From positions 119,780 through 183,779 of the forward strand of contig NZ_VYKJ01000014.1 of the NCBI RefSeq assembly GCF_008710095.1: a DNA stretch of 64,000 nt. The letters run 5' to 3'. Below are positions 1-8,498 of this stretch, in pieces. The position numbers were made by a program, and so were the translations under genes. Position 1 is the first letter of the stretch, and every line of letters starts with the position of its first letter. The notes beneath the pieces were generated by a model that was given only the letters and a program-made list of their open reading frames with translations, was not told the origin of the DNA and ran no database searches. This stretch comes from Affinibrenneria salicis (lineage in GTDB: Bacteria > Pseudomonadota > Gammaproteobacteria > Enterobacterales > Enterobacteriaceae).

Positions 1-546
1 CAACAGGATGTGCTGCGTGGAGCCGCAGTCCTCGCCGCCCAGGCTACCGCTTTCGTTGTGACGAAAGCGATTTTCATCCATCAGAAAAAAGCTGACTTCC
101 ACGCCCTGACTTTCGGCCCAGGTTTCCAGCAGCGTACACTTTTGCTGCAGACGCTGACGCTCATCGTTATCCAGCCACGACTGATGACAAACCCAGATAT
201 CCAGATCGGAATGGCAACTCTGGCCGATGGAGGAAGTGCTGCCCATGGAGTACAGGCCGGTGATGGGGAATTCGCCTTTGCCCTGCGGCGCGGCCAGATC
301 GTCCGGGCTCAGGTTCAGGTGGCTGAGGTAACTTTGCTGGCTTTCATCAGGCGAGTGGGTGCAGATGCCGTGGGGGACGTTACCTGCAAGGTAGCCTGGC
401 ATCAACGGGTGATGATAATGTAATAAAGTCGGCAGAAGGCGATAGACCTGCTGGAAAGCGGGCTTCATCGCTGCCAGTGCGCGATCGACTCGTAACTGAT
501 TGATCGCGTCCAGCCTCTGCTTCAGTGTCTCGATGTAGAAGTACAA
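1..546 (-). CDS. cyaA: Adenylate cyclase, N-terminal part (cut by window edge)
   Basis: Class I adenylate cyclase, which makes cAMP from ATP and so feeds CRP regulation. Only the first 182 codons are inside the window. The protein begins [19 protein letters not shown] and continues with [19 protein letters not shown], which is the E. coli CyaA N-terminus almost residue for residue. The start codon is TTG at 546-544, as in E. coli, where the rare start keeps CyaA synthesis low. No ATG in the right frame fits as well. The gene diverges from hemC, the standard enterobacterial arrangement, and a CRP operator lies about 100 bp upstream. Identity is certain; completeness cannot be judged. Confidence 0.96.
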   Translation of the reverse strand, partial: MYFYIETLKQRLDAINQLRVDRALAAMKPAFQQVYRLLPTLLHYHHPLMPGYLAGNVPHGICTHSPDESQQSYLSHLNLSPDDLAAPQGKGEFPITGLYSMGSTSSIGQSCHSDLDIWVCHQSWLDNDERQRLQQKCTLLETWAESQGVEVSFFLMDENRFRHNESGSLGGEDCGSTQHILL

Positions 547-645
547 GACGTTTCGCCTGATTTATCCCAGTGCCTAAAAAAGAACCCCGTATTTCCTGCC
601 AGGCCAGTAATGATATTAGAAGAATGTCTGGCACAGAATTGCTGG

Positions 646-667
646 AAACGTGATCAATCTAACACCT
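646..667 (-). promoter_or_regulatory. CRP operator in the cyaA promoter
   Basis: On the minus strand the sequence reads AGGTGTTAGATTGATCACGTTT. It has TGTTA and TCACG half-sites spaced six bases apart and differs from the E. coli cyaA operator at very few positions. In E. coli CRP-cAMP bound here represses the main cyaA promoter, giving negative feedback. The strong conservation, about 100 nt upstream of the TTG start, supports the same role here. Confidence 0.8.
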
Positions 668-882
668 CGCAGACAACGCGTAAAGCAAGATAGTTGCCCC
701 GCGCGAAGCGTGAATTTTCCGCCGCGCGCGGGCCGCGCCCGCTTTGCCGTCCGCTTTCATCCGCCGTGCGCGCGCCACTCATCGCGCAGACAGACTGCTT
801 ATCTTTTACGCCCCGGCCAGAAACTGACACTCGCGCCTTATCAATGATAGGATTAGGGGCAAATGATAAAACGGTACCCGGT

Positions 883-1824
883 ATGTTAGACAATATTCTC
901 AAAATTGCCACCCGGCAAAGCCCTCTGGCCTTATGGCAGGCACAATATGTCCAGCAACAATTAGAACGCTGCCATCCCGGTCTGCGGGTCGAACTGGTGC
1001 CGATGGTGACGCGCGGCGACGTGATTCTCGACACCCCGCTGGCAAAAATCGGCGGCAAAGGGCTGTTTGTCAAAGAGCTGGAACTGGCGCTGCTGGACGG
1101 CAGGGCCGATATTGCCGTGCACTCCATGAAAGACGTACCGGTCGCCTTTCCGCCCGAACTGGGTCTGGTCACCATTTGCGAACGCGACGATCCGCGCGAC
1201 GCGTTTGTGTCCAACCGTTACGCCGGCCTTGACGCGCTGCCGGCCGGCGCCTGCGTCGGCACCTCCAGTCTGCGCCGCCAGTGCCAGCTGCGCCGCCGGC
1301 GCCCGGATCTGATCGTTCGCGATCTGCGCGGCAACGTCGGCACCCGACTGGCCCGGCTGGACGGCGGCGAATACGACGCCATTATTTTAGCGGTGGCCGG
1401 TCTGAAACGTCTGGGCCTCGGCGAACGAATTCGCCGCCCGCTGAGCGTGGAAGAGTCGCTGCCCGCGGTCGGCCAGGGCGCGGTCGGCATCGAATGCCGC
1501 CTGCAGGACGCGCGCACCCGCGCGCTGCTGGCTCCGCTCAATCATCGGGCAACCGCCCTGCGCGTCAGCGCCGAACGAGCCATGAACACCCGACTGGAAG
1601 GCGGATGCCAGGTTCCGATCGGCAGCTACGCCGAACTGCAGGGCAATCAACTGTGGCTGCGGGCGCTGGTCGGCGCGCCGGACGGCAGCCTGATGGTGCA
1701 GGGCGAGCGGCGCGGTCCGGCCGGAGAGGCGGAGCGGATCGGCATCGAACTGGCCGATGAGTTGCTGGCGCGCGGCGCGCGCGAGATCCTGCACGCCGTT
1801 TATCAGGCGTCGTCGCCCCAATGA
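883..1824 (+). CDS. hemC: Porphobilinogen deaminase (hydroxymethylbilane synthase)
   Basis: Condenses four porphobilinogen molecules into hydroxymethylbilane in the cytoplasmic haem/sirohaem pathway. The product is 313 residues, the same length as E. coli HemC, beginning [19 protein letters not shown]. The [11 protein letters not shown] motif near residue 242 holds the cysteine that anchors the dipyrromethane cofactor. VGTSSLRRQ and RGNVGTRL are the conserved substrate-binding segments. The frame is open upstream to 694, but family alignment fixes the start at 883. The ribosome site is weak. The stop overlaps the hemD start (ATGA), so the two are translationally coupled. First gene of hemCDXY. 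Confidence 0.97.
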   Translation: MLDNILKIATRQSPLALWQAQYVQQQLERCHPGLRVELVPMVTRGDVILDTPLAKIGGKGLFVKELELALLDGRADIAVHSMKDVPVAFPPELGLVTICERDDPRDAFVSNRYAGLDALPAGACVGTSSLRRQCQLRRRRPDLIVRDLRGNVGTRLARLDGGEYDAIILAVAGLKRLGLGERIRRPLSVEESLPAVGQGAVGIECRLQDARTRALLAPLNHRATALRVSAERAMNTRLEGGCQVPIGSYAELQGNQLWLRALVGAPDGSLMVQGERRGPAGEAERIGIELADELLARGAREILHAVYQASSPQ

Positions 1825-2561
1825 CCATTCTGGTCACCCGTCCCTCGCCCGCCGGTGAACAACTGGTCGACCGGCTGCGTCGACTCGGCAAGTCCGCCTG
1901 TCACAGCCCACTGATCGAATTCGCGCCGGGCCGCGAACTGTCGCTGTTGCCGGCAAAGCTGGCGGCGATGCGGCCCGGCGATCTGGCGTTCGTGCTGTCG
2001 CAGCACGCCGTCGAATACGCTCATCCATGCCTGCAGCGCGCCGGGCTCGTCTGGCCCGCCACGCTGCGCTGGTATGCGGTCGGTCGCGCCAGCGCGCTGG
2101 CGCTGCACAAGGTCAGCACTCTGCCGGTCGCCTGGCCCGAAGGGCGCGAAAATAGCGAGACGCTGTTGCAACTGACTGATTTACAAAACCTCGACGGACG
2201 GCGGGCGCTGCTGCTGCGCGGCAACGGCGGACGTGAACTGCTGGCCAGCACGCTGGCGCAACGCGGCGCCGCGATCAGCTACTGCGAATGTTATCAGCGC
2301 AGCCCGGTACACTACGACGGGCCACAGCAGAGTCAGCGCTGGCGTCAATTGGGAATTGATACGCTGGTGATAACCAGCGGTGAAATGCTACAACGGATCT
2401 ATACTTTAGTTCCTGATTACTATCGTACTTGCTGGTTACTGAAATGTCGGCTGATCGTGGTAAGCCAGCGTCTGGCCGACCAGGCCAGCCAGCTTGGCTG
2501 GCTGGATATCCGGGTGGCCGATAACGCCGATAATGATGCGCTGCTGCGCATACTACAATAA
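1821..2561 (+). CDS. hemD: Uroporphyrinogen-III synthase
   Basis: Cyclises hydroxymethylbilane with inversion of ring D to give uroporphyrinogen III, the branch point to haem and sirohaem. The protein is 246 residues, the usual length. It starts [20 protein letters not shown], the typical HemD opening. [13 protein letters not shown] in the second lobe is the family's conserved TS segment. The family is otherwise divergent and lacks universally conserved catalytic residues. It overlaps hemC by four bases and is followed after 23 bases by hemX. Confidence 0.95.
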   Translation: MTILVTRPSPAGEQLVDRLRRLGKSACHSPLIEFAPGRELSLLPAKLAAMRPGDLAFVLSQHAVEYAHPCLQRAGLVWPATLRWYAVGRASALALHKVSTLPVAWPEGRENSETLLQLTDLQNLDGRRALLLRGNGGRELLASTLAQRGAAISYCECYQRSPVHYDGPQQSQRWRQLGIDTLVITSGEMLQRIYTLVPDYYRTCWLLKCRLIVVSQRLADQASQLGWLDIRVADNADNDALLRILQ

Positions 2562-2584
2562 ACCTGATCATGGGATGAACCATT

Positions 2585-3724
2585 ATGACGGAACAACATA
2601 CCCCTTCCCCCCCTTTATCTGAAGAAGGGACTGACGCCGCTCAGCAGCAGGAAAAGTCCGCGACGACAGGCACGCCAACAAAAGAAAAACGCAGCGGTGC
2701 GGGAACGGCGCTCGGCATTGTCGCGATCCTGATCGCGCTGGCGCTCGGCGGCGGTCTGTACTATCACGGCCATCAGCAGGCGCAAAGCCAGGCGGAAACC
2801 ATCGCCGGGCTGCAGTCGCAGCTGTCCTCGCTGCGGCAGAACCAGCAGCAGGCGCAGGAAAACTGGCAAACTCAGCAGCAACAGCAGAGCACCGCGCAGG
2901 CAGAGACCGGACGCCGCATCAATGATTTGACGCGCCAGTCGGAAGAGCTGAGCAACAAGCTGGCGACGCTGTCCAGCCATGAAAACAAAACCTGGATGCT
3001 GGCGCAGGCCGACTTTCTGGTGAGACTGGCCGGACGCAAACTCTGGAGCGATCGCGATGTCACTACCGCCGCGGCGCTGCTGAAAAGCGCCGACGCCAGC
3101 CTGGCCGATATGGACGACCCCAGTCTAATCGAGGTGCGCCGCGCCCTGACGCACGATATCAATACCCTCTCCTCGGTGAGCCAGATCGACTTTGACGGCA
3201 TTATTCTCAAGGTCAACGAACTGTCCAATAACGTGGATAACCTGCGGCTGGCCGATAACGACAGCGACGAAGCGCCGATGGATGAGCACAGCAGCGAGCT
3301 GTCCGCTTCGCTGAGCGAATGGCGGCAGAATCTAAGCAAGAGCTGGCACAACTTTATGGCCGATTTCATCACCATCCAGCGCCGCAACGACACGGCGGAG
3401 CCGCTGCTGGCCCCCAACCAGGATATCTACCTGCGCGAAAATATCCGTTCGCGCCTGCTGATCGCGGCGCAGGCCGTACCGCGCCATCAGAACGAGGTGT
3501 ACCGGCAATCGCTGGAAACCGTCTCTACCTGGGTGCGCGCCTGGTTCGATACCAGCGACGCCAGCACCAAAGCCTTTTTGGATCAGCTGGATGAACTGAG
3601 CCAGCAGTCGGTGGCGCTGGATGTCCCCACCGAATTGCAGAGTCAGCCGCTGCTGGAAAAACTGATGCAGACGCGCGTGCGCAATCTGCTGGCCGCGGCG
3701 CCGCATAATCCGCAGGAGGGATAA
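2585..3724 (+). CDS. hemX: HemX, inner-membrane protein of the haem operon
   Basis: Inner-membrane protein of unproven function, often labelled a putative uroporphyrinogen-III C-methyltransferase although it lacks the SAM-binding methyltransferase fold. The sequence shows a charged cytoplasmic N-terminus, one transmembrane helix at about residues 41-60 ([19 protein letters not shown]), a Gln-rich coiled-coil stretch at about 70-130, and a soluble domain after that. Its 379 residues are near the E. coli length. Position between hemD and hemY is universal in enterobacteria. A scaffold or tethering role for haem enzymes is inference only. Confidence 0.93.
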   Translation: MTEQHTPSPPLSEEGTDAAQQQEKSATTGTPTKEKRSGAGTALGIVAILIALALGGGLYYHGHQQAQSQAETIAGLQSQLSSLRQNQQQAQENWQTQQQQQSTAQAETGRRINDLTRQSEELSNKLATLSSHENKTWMLAQADFLVRLAGRKLWSDRDVTTAAALLKSADASLADMDDPSLIEVRRALTHDINTLSSVSQIDFDGIILKVNELSNNVDNLRLADNDSDEAPMDEHSSELSASLSEWRQNLSKSWHNFMADFITIQRRNDTAEPLLAPNQDIYLRENIRSRLLIAAQAVPRHQNEVYRQSLETVSTWVRAWFDTSDASTKAFLDQLDELSQQSVALDVPTELQSQPLLEKLMQTRVRNLLAAAPHNPQEG

Positions 3725-3726
3725 TA

Positions 3727-4920
3727 ATGTTACGCATCCTATTGCTGTTCATTATCCTGATTGCCGGTATCGTGGTCGGTCCGATGGTGGCGGGTCATCA
3801 GGGCTATGTGCTGATCCAGACCGCCAGCTACGACATTCAGACCAGCGTCACCGGGCTGGTCATCATGCTGGTTCTGCTGCTGGTGATAATGTTTGCGCTG
3901 GAGTGGGTGCTGCGGCGTATTTTCCGCACCGGCGCCCGTACACGCGGCTGGTTTCTCGGCCGTAAACGCAGCCGCGCGCGCAAACAGACCCGCGCCGCGC
4001 TGCTCAAACTGGCGGAAGGCGACTACCGGCAGGTAGAAAAACTGATGAGCCGCAATGCGGACCACGCCGAACAGCCGGTGGTCAACTATCTGCTGGCCGC
4101 GGAAGCCGCCCAGCAGCGCGGCGACGATTTCCGCACCCGTCAATATCTGGAGCGCGCGGCGGAAGTCGCGGATACCGATCAACTGCCGGTGGATATTACC
4201 CGGGTGCGCATCCAGTTGGCACGCCACGAAGATCATGCCGCGCGCCACGGCGTCGATCGGCTGCTGGAAGTGGCGCCACGCCATCCTGAAGTACTGCGTC
4301 TGGCCGAGCAGGCTTTCCTGCGTACCGGCGCTTACGGCGCGCTGCTGGATATTTTGCCGGCGATGCGCAAAGTGCAGATCCACGACGACGAAGAATTGCA
4401 GCAGTTGCAACAGCAAGCCTACATCGGGCTCATGGATCAGGCGATGGCCGACAGCGGCAGCGACGGGCTGAAACAGTGGTGGAATAACCAAAGCCGCAAA
4501 GTACGCCATCAGACGGCGCTGCAGGTGGCGATGGTGGAACACCTGCTGCAATGCGACGATCACGACACCGCGCAGCAAATCCTGCTGGACGGTCTGAAGC
4601 GTCAGTATGACGAACGTCTGGTGCTGCTGATGCCGCGACTGAAGGCCGGCGATCCGCAACAGCTGGAAAAACAGCTGCGCCAGCAGATTAAGCAGCATGG
4701 CGATACGCCGTTGTTGAACAGCACGCTGGGGCAGTTGCTGATGAAACACGGCGAATGGCAGCAGGCCAGCGAAGCATTCCGCGCCGCGCTCAAACAGCGG
4801 CCCGACGCCTACGACTACGCCTGGCTGGCCGACGTGTTGGATCGCCTGCGCCAGCCGGATGAAGCGGCGAAAATGCGTCACGAAGGGCTGCTGCTGACGC
4901 TGAAATCCAACCCGGAATAG
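3727..4920 (+). CDS. hemY: HemY, TPR protein of the haem operon
   Basis: Inner-membrane protein with TPR-like repeats, needed for normal late haem synthesis, possibly as an organiser of pathway enzymes. It is unrelated to Bacillus HemY oxidase. The N-terminus MLRILLLFIILIAGIVVGPM is the first membrane helix and a second spans about residues 42-62. A basic loop (RKRSRARKQTR) follows, then helical repeats containing VVNYLLAAEAAQQRGD, RHPEVLRLAEQAF and KHGEWQQASEAFRAALKQ. Length is 397 residues. It starts two bases after the hemX stop and is the last gene of the operon. Confidence 0.95.
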   Translation: MLRILLLFIILIAGIVVGPMVAGHQGYVLIQTASYDIQTSVTGLVIMLVLLLVIMFALEWVLRRIFRTGARTRGWFLGRKRSRARKQTRAALLKLAEGDYRQVEKLMSRNADHAEQPVVNYLLAAEAAQQRGDDFRTRQYLERAAEVADTDQLPVDITRVRIQLARHEDHAARHGVDRLLEVAPRHPEVLRLAEQAFLRTGAYGALLDILPAMRKVQIHDDEELQQLQQQAYIGLMDQAMADSGSDGLKQWWNNQSRKVRHQTALQVAMVEHLLQCDDHDTAQQILLDGLKRQYDERLVLLMPRLKAGDPQQLEKQLRQQIKQHGDTPLLNSTLGQLLMKHGEWQQASEAFRAALKQRPDAYDYAWLADVLDRLRQPDEAAKMRHEGLLLTLKSNPE

Positions 4921-5072
4921 CTCTGGCGAGACGGGCGGCTGGCGTTTTGCCACGTCGGCCGTTCAGGCGCCGCCGGAAAAGGCCGTTCCGCTCCGGCGAC
5001 GCCATCGCGCTTTTCTTTCATCTGTCCCCCGCGCCTCAGTCCCCCTTTCCCGCCGCCGCGCCCGGCGACGGG

Positions 5073-5279
5073 CAAAAAAAACGCTTGCCGTCATGGCAAG
5101 CGTGGAAAAATCAGGTCTGTAAGACAAAAGATTGGCGCCTTATTCAACGTTGTGTCCAGAATCCGATGGAGCGCAAGTCTTCATCGGTCGGCGGACGCCC
5201 CGGGCACCCTAAATTGGCTCTGCGTCATTCCCGGATTTATGAAGCCGAAGCAAACATAGGAAGTGGAATGAGCATCTAC
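5073..5279 (-). ncRNA. glmZ: GlmZ small RNA (glmS activator)
   Basis: Trans-acting RNA that, with Hfq, base-pairs with glmS mRNA and activates glucosamine-6-phosphate synthase; GlmY and the adaptor RapZ control its processing. No protein gene is supportable here. The minus strand contains blocks I recognise from E. coli GlmZ in the same order: GTAGATGCTCATTCCA at the 5' end (5279), GGGAATGACGCAGAGCC, GGACACAACGTTGA, ACAGACCTG, then an intrinsic terminator. Length is about 207 nt, as in E. coli. Position directly downstream of hemY is also that of E. coli glmZ. The middle third is diverged. Ends are inferred from the E. coli RNA and the U-tract. Confidence 0.92.
5074..5102 (-). terminator. Rho-independent terminator of glmZ
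   Basis: Read on the minus strand, CGCTTGCC pairs perfectly with GGCAAGCG across a five-base loop and is followed directly by eight T. The T-run is on the minus-strand side only, so this terminates glmZ and is not primarily a hemY terminator. Confidence 0.9.
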
Positions 5280-5290
5280 AGGCAGATTAT

Positions 5291-5306
5291 TGCATAGTCT
5301 GTGCCA
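5291..5306 (-). promoter_or_regulatory. Sigma-54 promoter of glmZ
   Basis: The minus strand reads TGGCACAGACTATGCA, with GG and GC twelve bases apart as required for -24/-12 recognition by RpoN. It lies 12 to 27 bases before the GlmZ 5' end at 5279. In several enterobacteria glmZ is transcribed from a sigma-54 promoter, alone or overlapping a sigma-70 promoter. I see no convincing separate sigma-70 -35 element here. Confidence 0.8.
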
Positions 5307-5429
5307 GTTTATCGACACGTCGCCGCTGCGCGCAGAAAAATTATCATTACCAATTGAAAAATAAAAGATTTCACAATTTTATCGCCGTTACCAGCCGCCG
5401 TCGGGCCGGCGCGCAGGAGAGCGGCAAAG

Positions 5430-5447
5430 CGTCACCATTCAGAGACA
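5430..5447 (-). promoter_or_regulatory. Putative GlrR (QseF) site, proximal
   Basis: On the plus strand this reads CGTC, ten bases, GACA: one mismatch to the TGTC-N10-GACA motif of the response regulator GlrR/QseF that activates glmY and, in many species, glmZ. It lies about 125 bp upstream of the sigma-54 promoter, a normal enhancer distance. The AT-rich stretch between (about 5339-5380) could host IHF. Confidence 0.55.
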
Positions 5448-5492
5448 AATAATAGAGCCGGCCAATTTAGCATTATTTTTCATGGCGTTAAA

Positions 5493-5510
5493 TGTCTCTG
5501 TCTGGAGACA
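5493..5510 (-). promoter_or_regulatory. Putative GlrR (QseF) site, distal
   Basis: TGTC, ten bases, GACA: an exact match to the GlrR/QseF motif with dyad symmetry. It is 187 bp upstream of the glmZ sigma-54 element and only 48 bp beyond the stop codon of the amidohydrolase gene, so the accessory block begins right at the edge of the glmZ control region. Confidence 0.6.
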
Positions 5511-5557
5511 GGCGGCCGGCGCAGTGTCGCCGGATAACAACAACATCGTGCAGGTAT

Positions 5558-6715
5558 TCAGCCGGCGGCCAGCTGTTCCAGCGCCTGACGCGCCATCCGG
5601 TACAGGTAGTGCGCGGTGGGGAACAGCGCGCGATCGTCGACTCGGAATTTCGGATGGTGCAAGGCATAAGGCCCGCCGGATCCCACCATCATAAAAGCGC
5701 CCGGCACCTTCTGCTGGTAGAAAGCGAAATCCTCGCCGATCGGGCTGGCCTCAATACGGCGCGCCTCAAATCCTTCGGCGCCGGCCACCTCAAGAGCGAG
5801 ATCGACCCAGCGGGCGGTATTGACCACCGACGGCGGTCCGGCGTGCCAGATTAGTTCGATATCCGCGCCGAAGGTGGCGCCCAGCCCGCTGACAATCTGG
5901 CGAAAACGCCGCTCGATTAGCTCGCGCGCCGCCTGGCTAAAGGTTCTTACCGTCCCTTCGACATAAGCCGTATCCGGGATCACATTCCAGGTGCTGCCGC
6001 TGTGCACCTGAGTGATCGACACCACCGCATTATTGTCTGACGGCAGCGTGCGGCTGATGATGGTCTGCAGCGCGGAAATCAACTGGCCGAGAATAACGAT
6101 CGGATCGTTGCCTTCATGCGGCTTCGCCGCATGGCAGCCCCTGGCGGCGATCTTGATTTCGAAGCGATCCACCCCAGCCGTCAACGCGCCGTCCTTTCCG
6201 CCAACCACGCCGACCGGCAGCGTCGGGTCGTTATGAATGCCAAAAATCATCGCGGCCTGGTCAAGCACGCCCGTAGCAATCACCGACGGCGCGCCCAGCC
6301 CGGTTTCTTCCGCGGCCTGGAACAGGATGCGCACCGTCCCTTTCAGCGCCGCTTCCGCCTTTTTGAGCAGAATCGCCGCCCCCAGCGCCGCCGATGCATG
6401 GAAATCGTGACCGCAGGCGTGCATCACGCCCTGATTCCGCGAGACGAACTCTACGCCGGACTCTTCCTCTATCGGCAACGCATCGATGTCGGCCCGCAAC
6501 ACGACCAGCGGCCCGTCCTGCAATCCGCCCACTTCGGCCACCAGACCGGTTTTTAACGGCAGATCAAGGATGCGGATCTTCTCTTTTTCCAGCGCCGCGC
6601 GAATTTTGTCGGTGGTGGCGAACTCCTGGTTCGATAGCTCGGGATGCTGATGCAGATCGTGACGAAATGACTGGATAAACCGGGCCAGCGGCTCGTGCTG
6701 AGCACTCACTTTCAT
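5558..6715 (-). CDS. M20-family amidohydrolase (N-acyl-amino-acid deacylase type)
   Basis: Predicted cytoplasmic metallo-amidohydrolase of the M20D group, which removes acyl groups from N-acyl amino acids or opens related amides. Metal-site motifs are visible: RADIDALP (about 74-81), HACGHDFH (about 99-106) and an EE pair near 136. Length is 385 residues. The frame is open to 6817, but ATG at 6715 is chosen because GGAG lies eight bases before it and the family N-terminus fits. It is last in a run SBP-SBP-permease-permease-hydrolase, so it probably acts on whatever that importer brings in. Relatives such as the Bacillus deacetylases for S-substituted N-acetylcysteines suggest an N-acyl-cysteine derivative; that substrate is inference. 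Confidence 0.85.
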   Translation of the reverse strand: MKVSAQHEPLARFIQSFRHDLHQHPELSNQEFATTDKIRAALEKEKIRILDLPLKTGLVAEVGGLQDGPLVVLRADIDALPIEEESGVEFVSRNQGVMHACGHDFHASAALGAAILLKKAEAALKGTVRILFQAAEETGLGAPSVIATGVLDQAAMIFGIHNDPTLPVGVVGGKDGALTAGVDRFEIKIAARGCHAAKPHEGNDPIVILGQLISALQTIISRTLPSDNNAVVSITQVHSGSTWNVIPDTAYVEGTVRTFSQAARELIERRFRQIVSGLGATFGADIELIWHAGPPSVVNTARWVDLALEVAGAEGFEARRIEASPIGEDFAFYQQKVPGAFMMVGSGGPYALHHPKFRVDDRALFPTAHYLYRMARQALEQLAAG

Positions 6716-6873
6716 TATTGTTACTCCACATTCTCGGGTTGCGCCGCGCCGGCGCAATAAGGCGCAGGCGTCGGCATGCAGGATATCCGCTTTGGCCAAG
6801 CTTAACGTTGTTGGCAACGGGTGTCACCGTCGCGCGCCGTATTTGTCCGGCGCGCCGACGATAACCGCCAGAC

Positions 6874-7695
6874 CTAATGTTTATTCAGCCGTTTTTCCAA
6901 CTGACGAGTAATGCGCGAGATGGGGTAGCAATAAAAAAAGAAGAACAACAACAGCGTAAAATACACCAGGATAGTGAAGTCGATCCGCGCCACGGTATTG
7001 CTGGCGATCGTGGCCATGTCCACCACATCATGCACCCCTACCAGGGAAGCCAGCGAGGTGCTCATGGTGATGCTGGCATAAACATTCATCCACGGCGGCA
7101 GCATCCGGCGGACGCACTGCGGCAGAATGACGTAGCGAAAAATCTGTCCGCGGCGGAAGGCCATCGACTGCGCGGTTTCCCACTGCGCGCTGGGAATGGA
7201 CAGCACCGCGCCGCGAAAAATCTCCGCGATAATGGCGCTGGCCGGCAGGCCGAGCCCAATCACCACCTTGATCCAGTCGGGAAAAGGAATATACCAGTGC
7301 AGCAAAACGATTTCGAAAGGGAAGACATAGGTGGTGAAATAAATCAGCACCAGCACCGGCGCGTTGCGAAACGTCTGCACCCAGAGCTGGGTCAGCGTAC
7401 GCAGCAGGCGCGAGGGCGCCAGCGACAGACTGCCCACCACCAGCCCCAACAGCGTGCCCAACAGCATGGCCAACGCGCTGATGCCGATATTGACCCCAAT
7501 GCCCTGGAACAGCGCCGGCAACCAGCGCCACAGTTGGGTTACGGCGAACGGCGCGCTGTCGGTGAACGCCCAAAGCAGATTAACCGCGATGATCGCCAGC
7601 AGCATGAGAAACCAAAAATCGGACAGCGCCGCAGCGATGAGCGGACGACTGCGGGCCGGCCGCAGGATATTTTTTACGACGACATCATTGACCAT
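6874..7695 (-). CDS. Amino-acid ABC transporter permease (second permease)
   Basis: Inner-membrane permease of the His/Glu/Gln type (polar amino-acid uptake). It has 273 residues. After a short cytoplasmic N-terminus, hydrophobic segments begin at FWFLMLLAIIAVNLLWAF and continue to the C-terminus. The cytoplasmic coupling loop is clear: EIFRGAVLSIPSAQWETAQ followed by IFRYVILPQCVRRMLPPW. The start at 7695 lies 11 bases inside the upstream permease gene, so translation is coupled. It forms a heteromeric channel with that neighbour. No ATPase gene is adjacent; the only candidate is the gene at 23539-24327. Confidence 0.88.
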   Translation of the reverse strand: MVNDVVVKNILRPARSRPLIAAALSDFWFLMLLAIIAVNLLWAFTDSAPFAVTQLWRWLPALFQGIGVNIGISALAMLLGTLLGLVVGSLSLAPSRLLRTLTQLWVQTFRNAPVLVLIYFTTYVFPFEIVLLHWYIPFPDWIKVVIGLGLPASAIIAEIFRGAVLSIPSAQWETAQSMAFRRGQIFRYVILPQCVRRMLPPWMNVYASITMSTSLASLVGVHDVVDMATIASNTVARIDFTILVYFTLLLFFFFYCYPISRITRQLEKRLNKH

Positions 7696-8431
7696 AACCC
7701 GGCATCCTCAAATGATTTTCCAGCCATCTGCCGGCCTTGCTGACCAGCCAGGTCAGCACCGCGAAGTAGATCAGGATGAGTAAGATCAGCTCAAGCACGT
7801 TATCGCGCTGCGACCAGATCATAATCGACTGATAGGTCACATCGCCCACGGCTATCGCGGAGGCGATGGCCGTCATCTTGACCAGATCCACCAGATTATT
7901 GATCAGCGACGGCAGTGCGAAACGCGTCGCCAGCGGCAACTGCACATACCAGAAAATTTGCCGGCGGCTAAAAGCCATTGAGCGGGAAGCCTCGAGCGTG
8001 ATTGACGGCACTGCTTCGACGCCGGCGCGCAAAGCTTCGGCATGAAACACCGCCTTATGAATCGAAACCACCAGCACCACCCACATCAGCGGCGAAATAG
8101 GGCTGCTGCCCTGCCCCAGCTGCTGACTGATCAGCATATTGAGCACCAGAAAAGCGCAGTACAGCTGCACCAGCGTCGGCGTATTGCGTACCAATTCGAC
8201 AAAGGCGCCGACCGGCGCGCTCAGCCAGCGCATCTGGCTGGTCAGCGCCGCCGTAATAATCACGCCGGCCAGCAGACTGAACGGAATGGTCAATATACAG
8301 AGTTCAAGGGAGACGACCATACCGCTGAGAAACGCCGCCCGGTCGATCGGGTCCAGCACGAATGAATAGTTGAGCCCCAGCACTTTAAAAAACGCCACCA
8401 GCTCGTTCAGGAAATCGTGAACCATCGCCAT
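7685..8431 (-). CDS. Amino-acid ABC transporter permease (first permease)
   Basis: Second member of the permease pair, 248 residues, same family. The coupling-loop motif reads HAEALRAGVEAVPSITLEAS followed by IFWYVQLPLATRFALPSL. About five membrane spans are evident from hydrophobicity, for example SGMVVSLELCILTIPFSLLA. It sits 67 bases after the binding-protein gene and overlaps the next permease by 11 bases. The substrate cannot be read from the sequence; the pairing with an M20 hydrolase and sulfur genes suggests a cysteine or cystine derivative. Confidence 0.88.
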   Translation of the reverse strand: MAMVHDFLNELVAFFKVLGLNYSFVLDPIDRAAFLSGMVVSLELCILTIPFSLLAGVIITAALTSQMRWLSAPVGAFVELVRNTPTLVQLYCAFLVLNMLISQQLGQGSSPISPLMWVVLVVSIHKAVFHAEALRAGVEAVPSITLEASRSMAFSRRQIFWYVQLPLATRFALPSLINNLVDLVKMTAIASAIAVGDVTYQSIMIWSQRDNVLELILLILIYFAVLTWLVSKAGRWLENHLRMPGYGQ

Positions 8432-8498
8432 CTCCTTTGCCGTACCGTCGCCGCCGTCTTCATTGCGTTATGTTCCTCCGTCGCGCTGCATGTTGAAC

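Noticed and set aside
3739..4953. 404-codon open frame on the minus strand
   Set aside because: Antisense to hemY; no recognisable domain.
4947..5297. 116-codon frame on the plus strand after hemY
   Set aside because: Composition is Arg/Pro-rich without family features, and it runs antisense through glmZ and its terminator.
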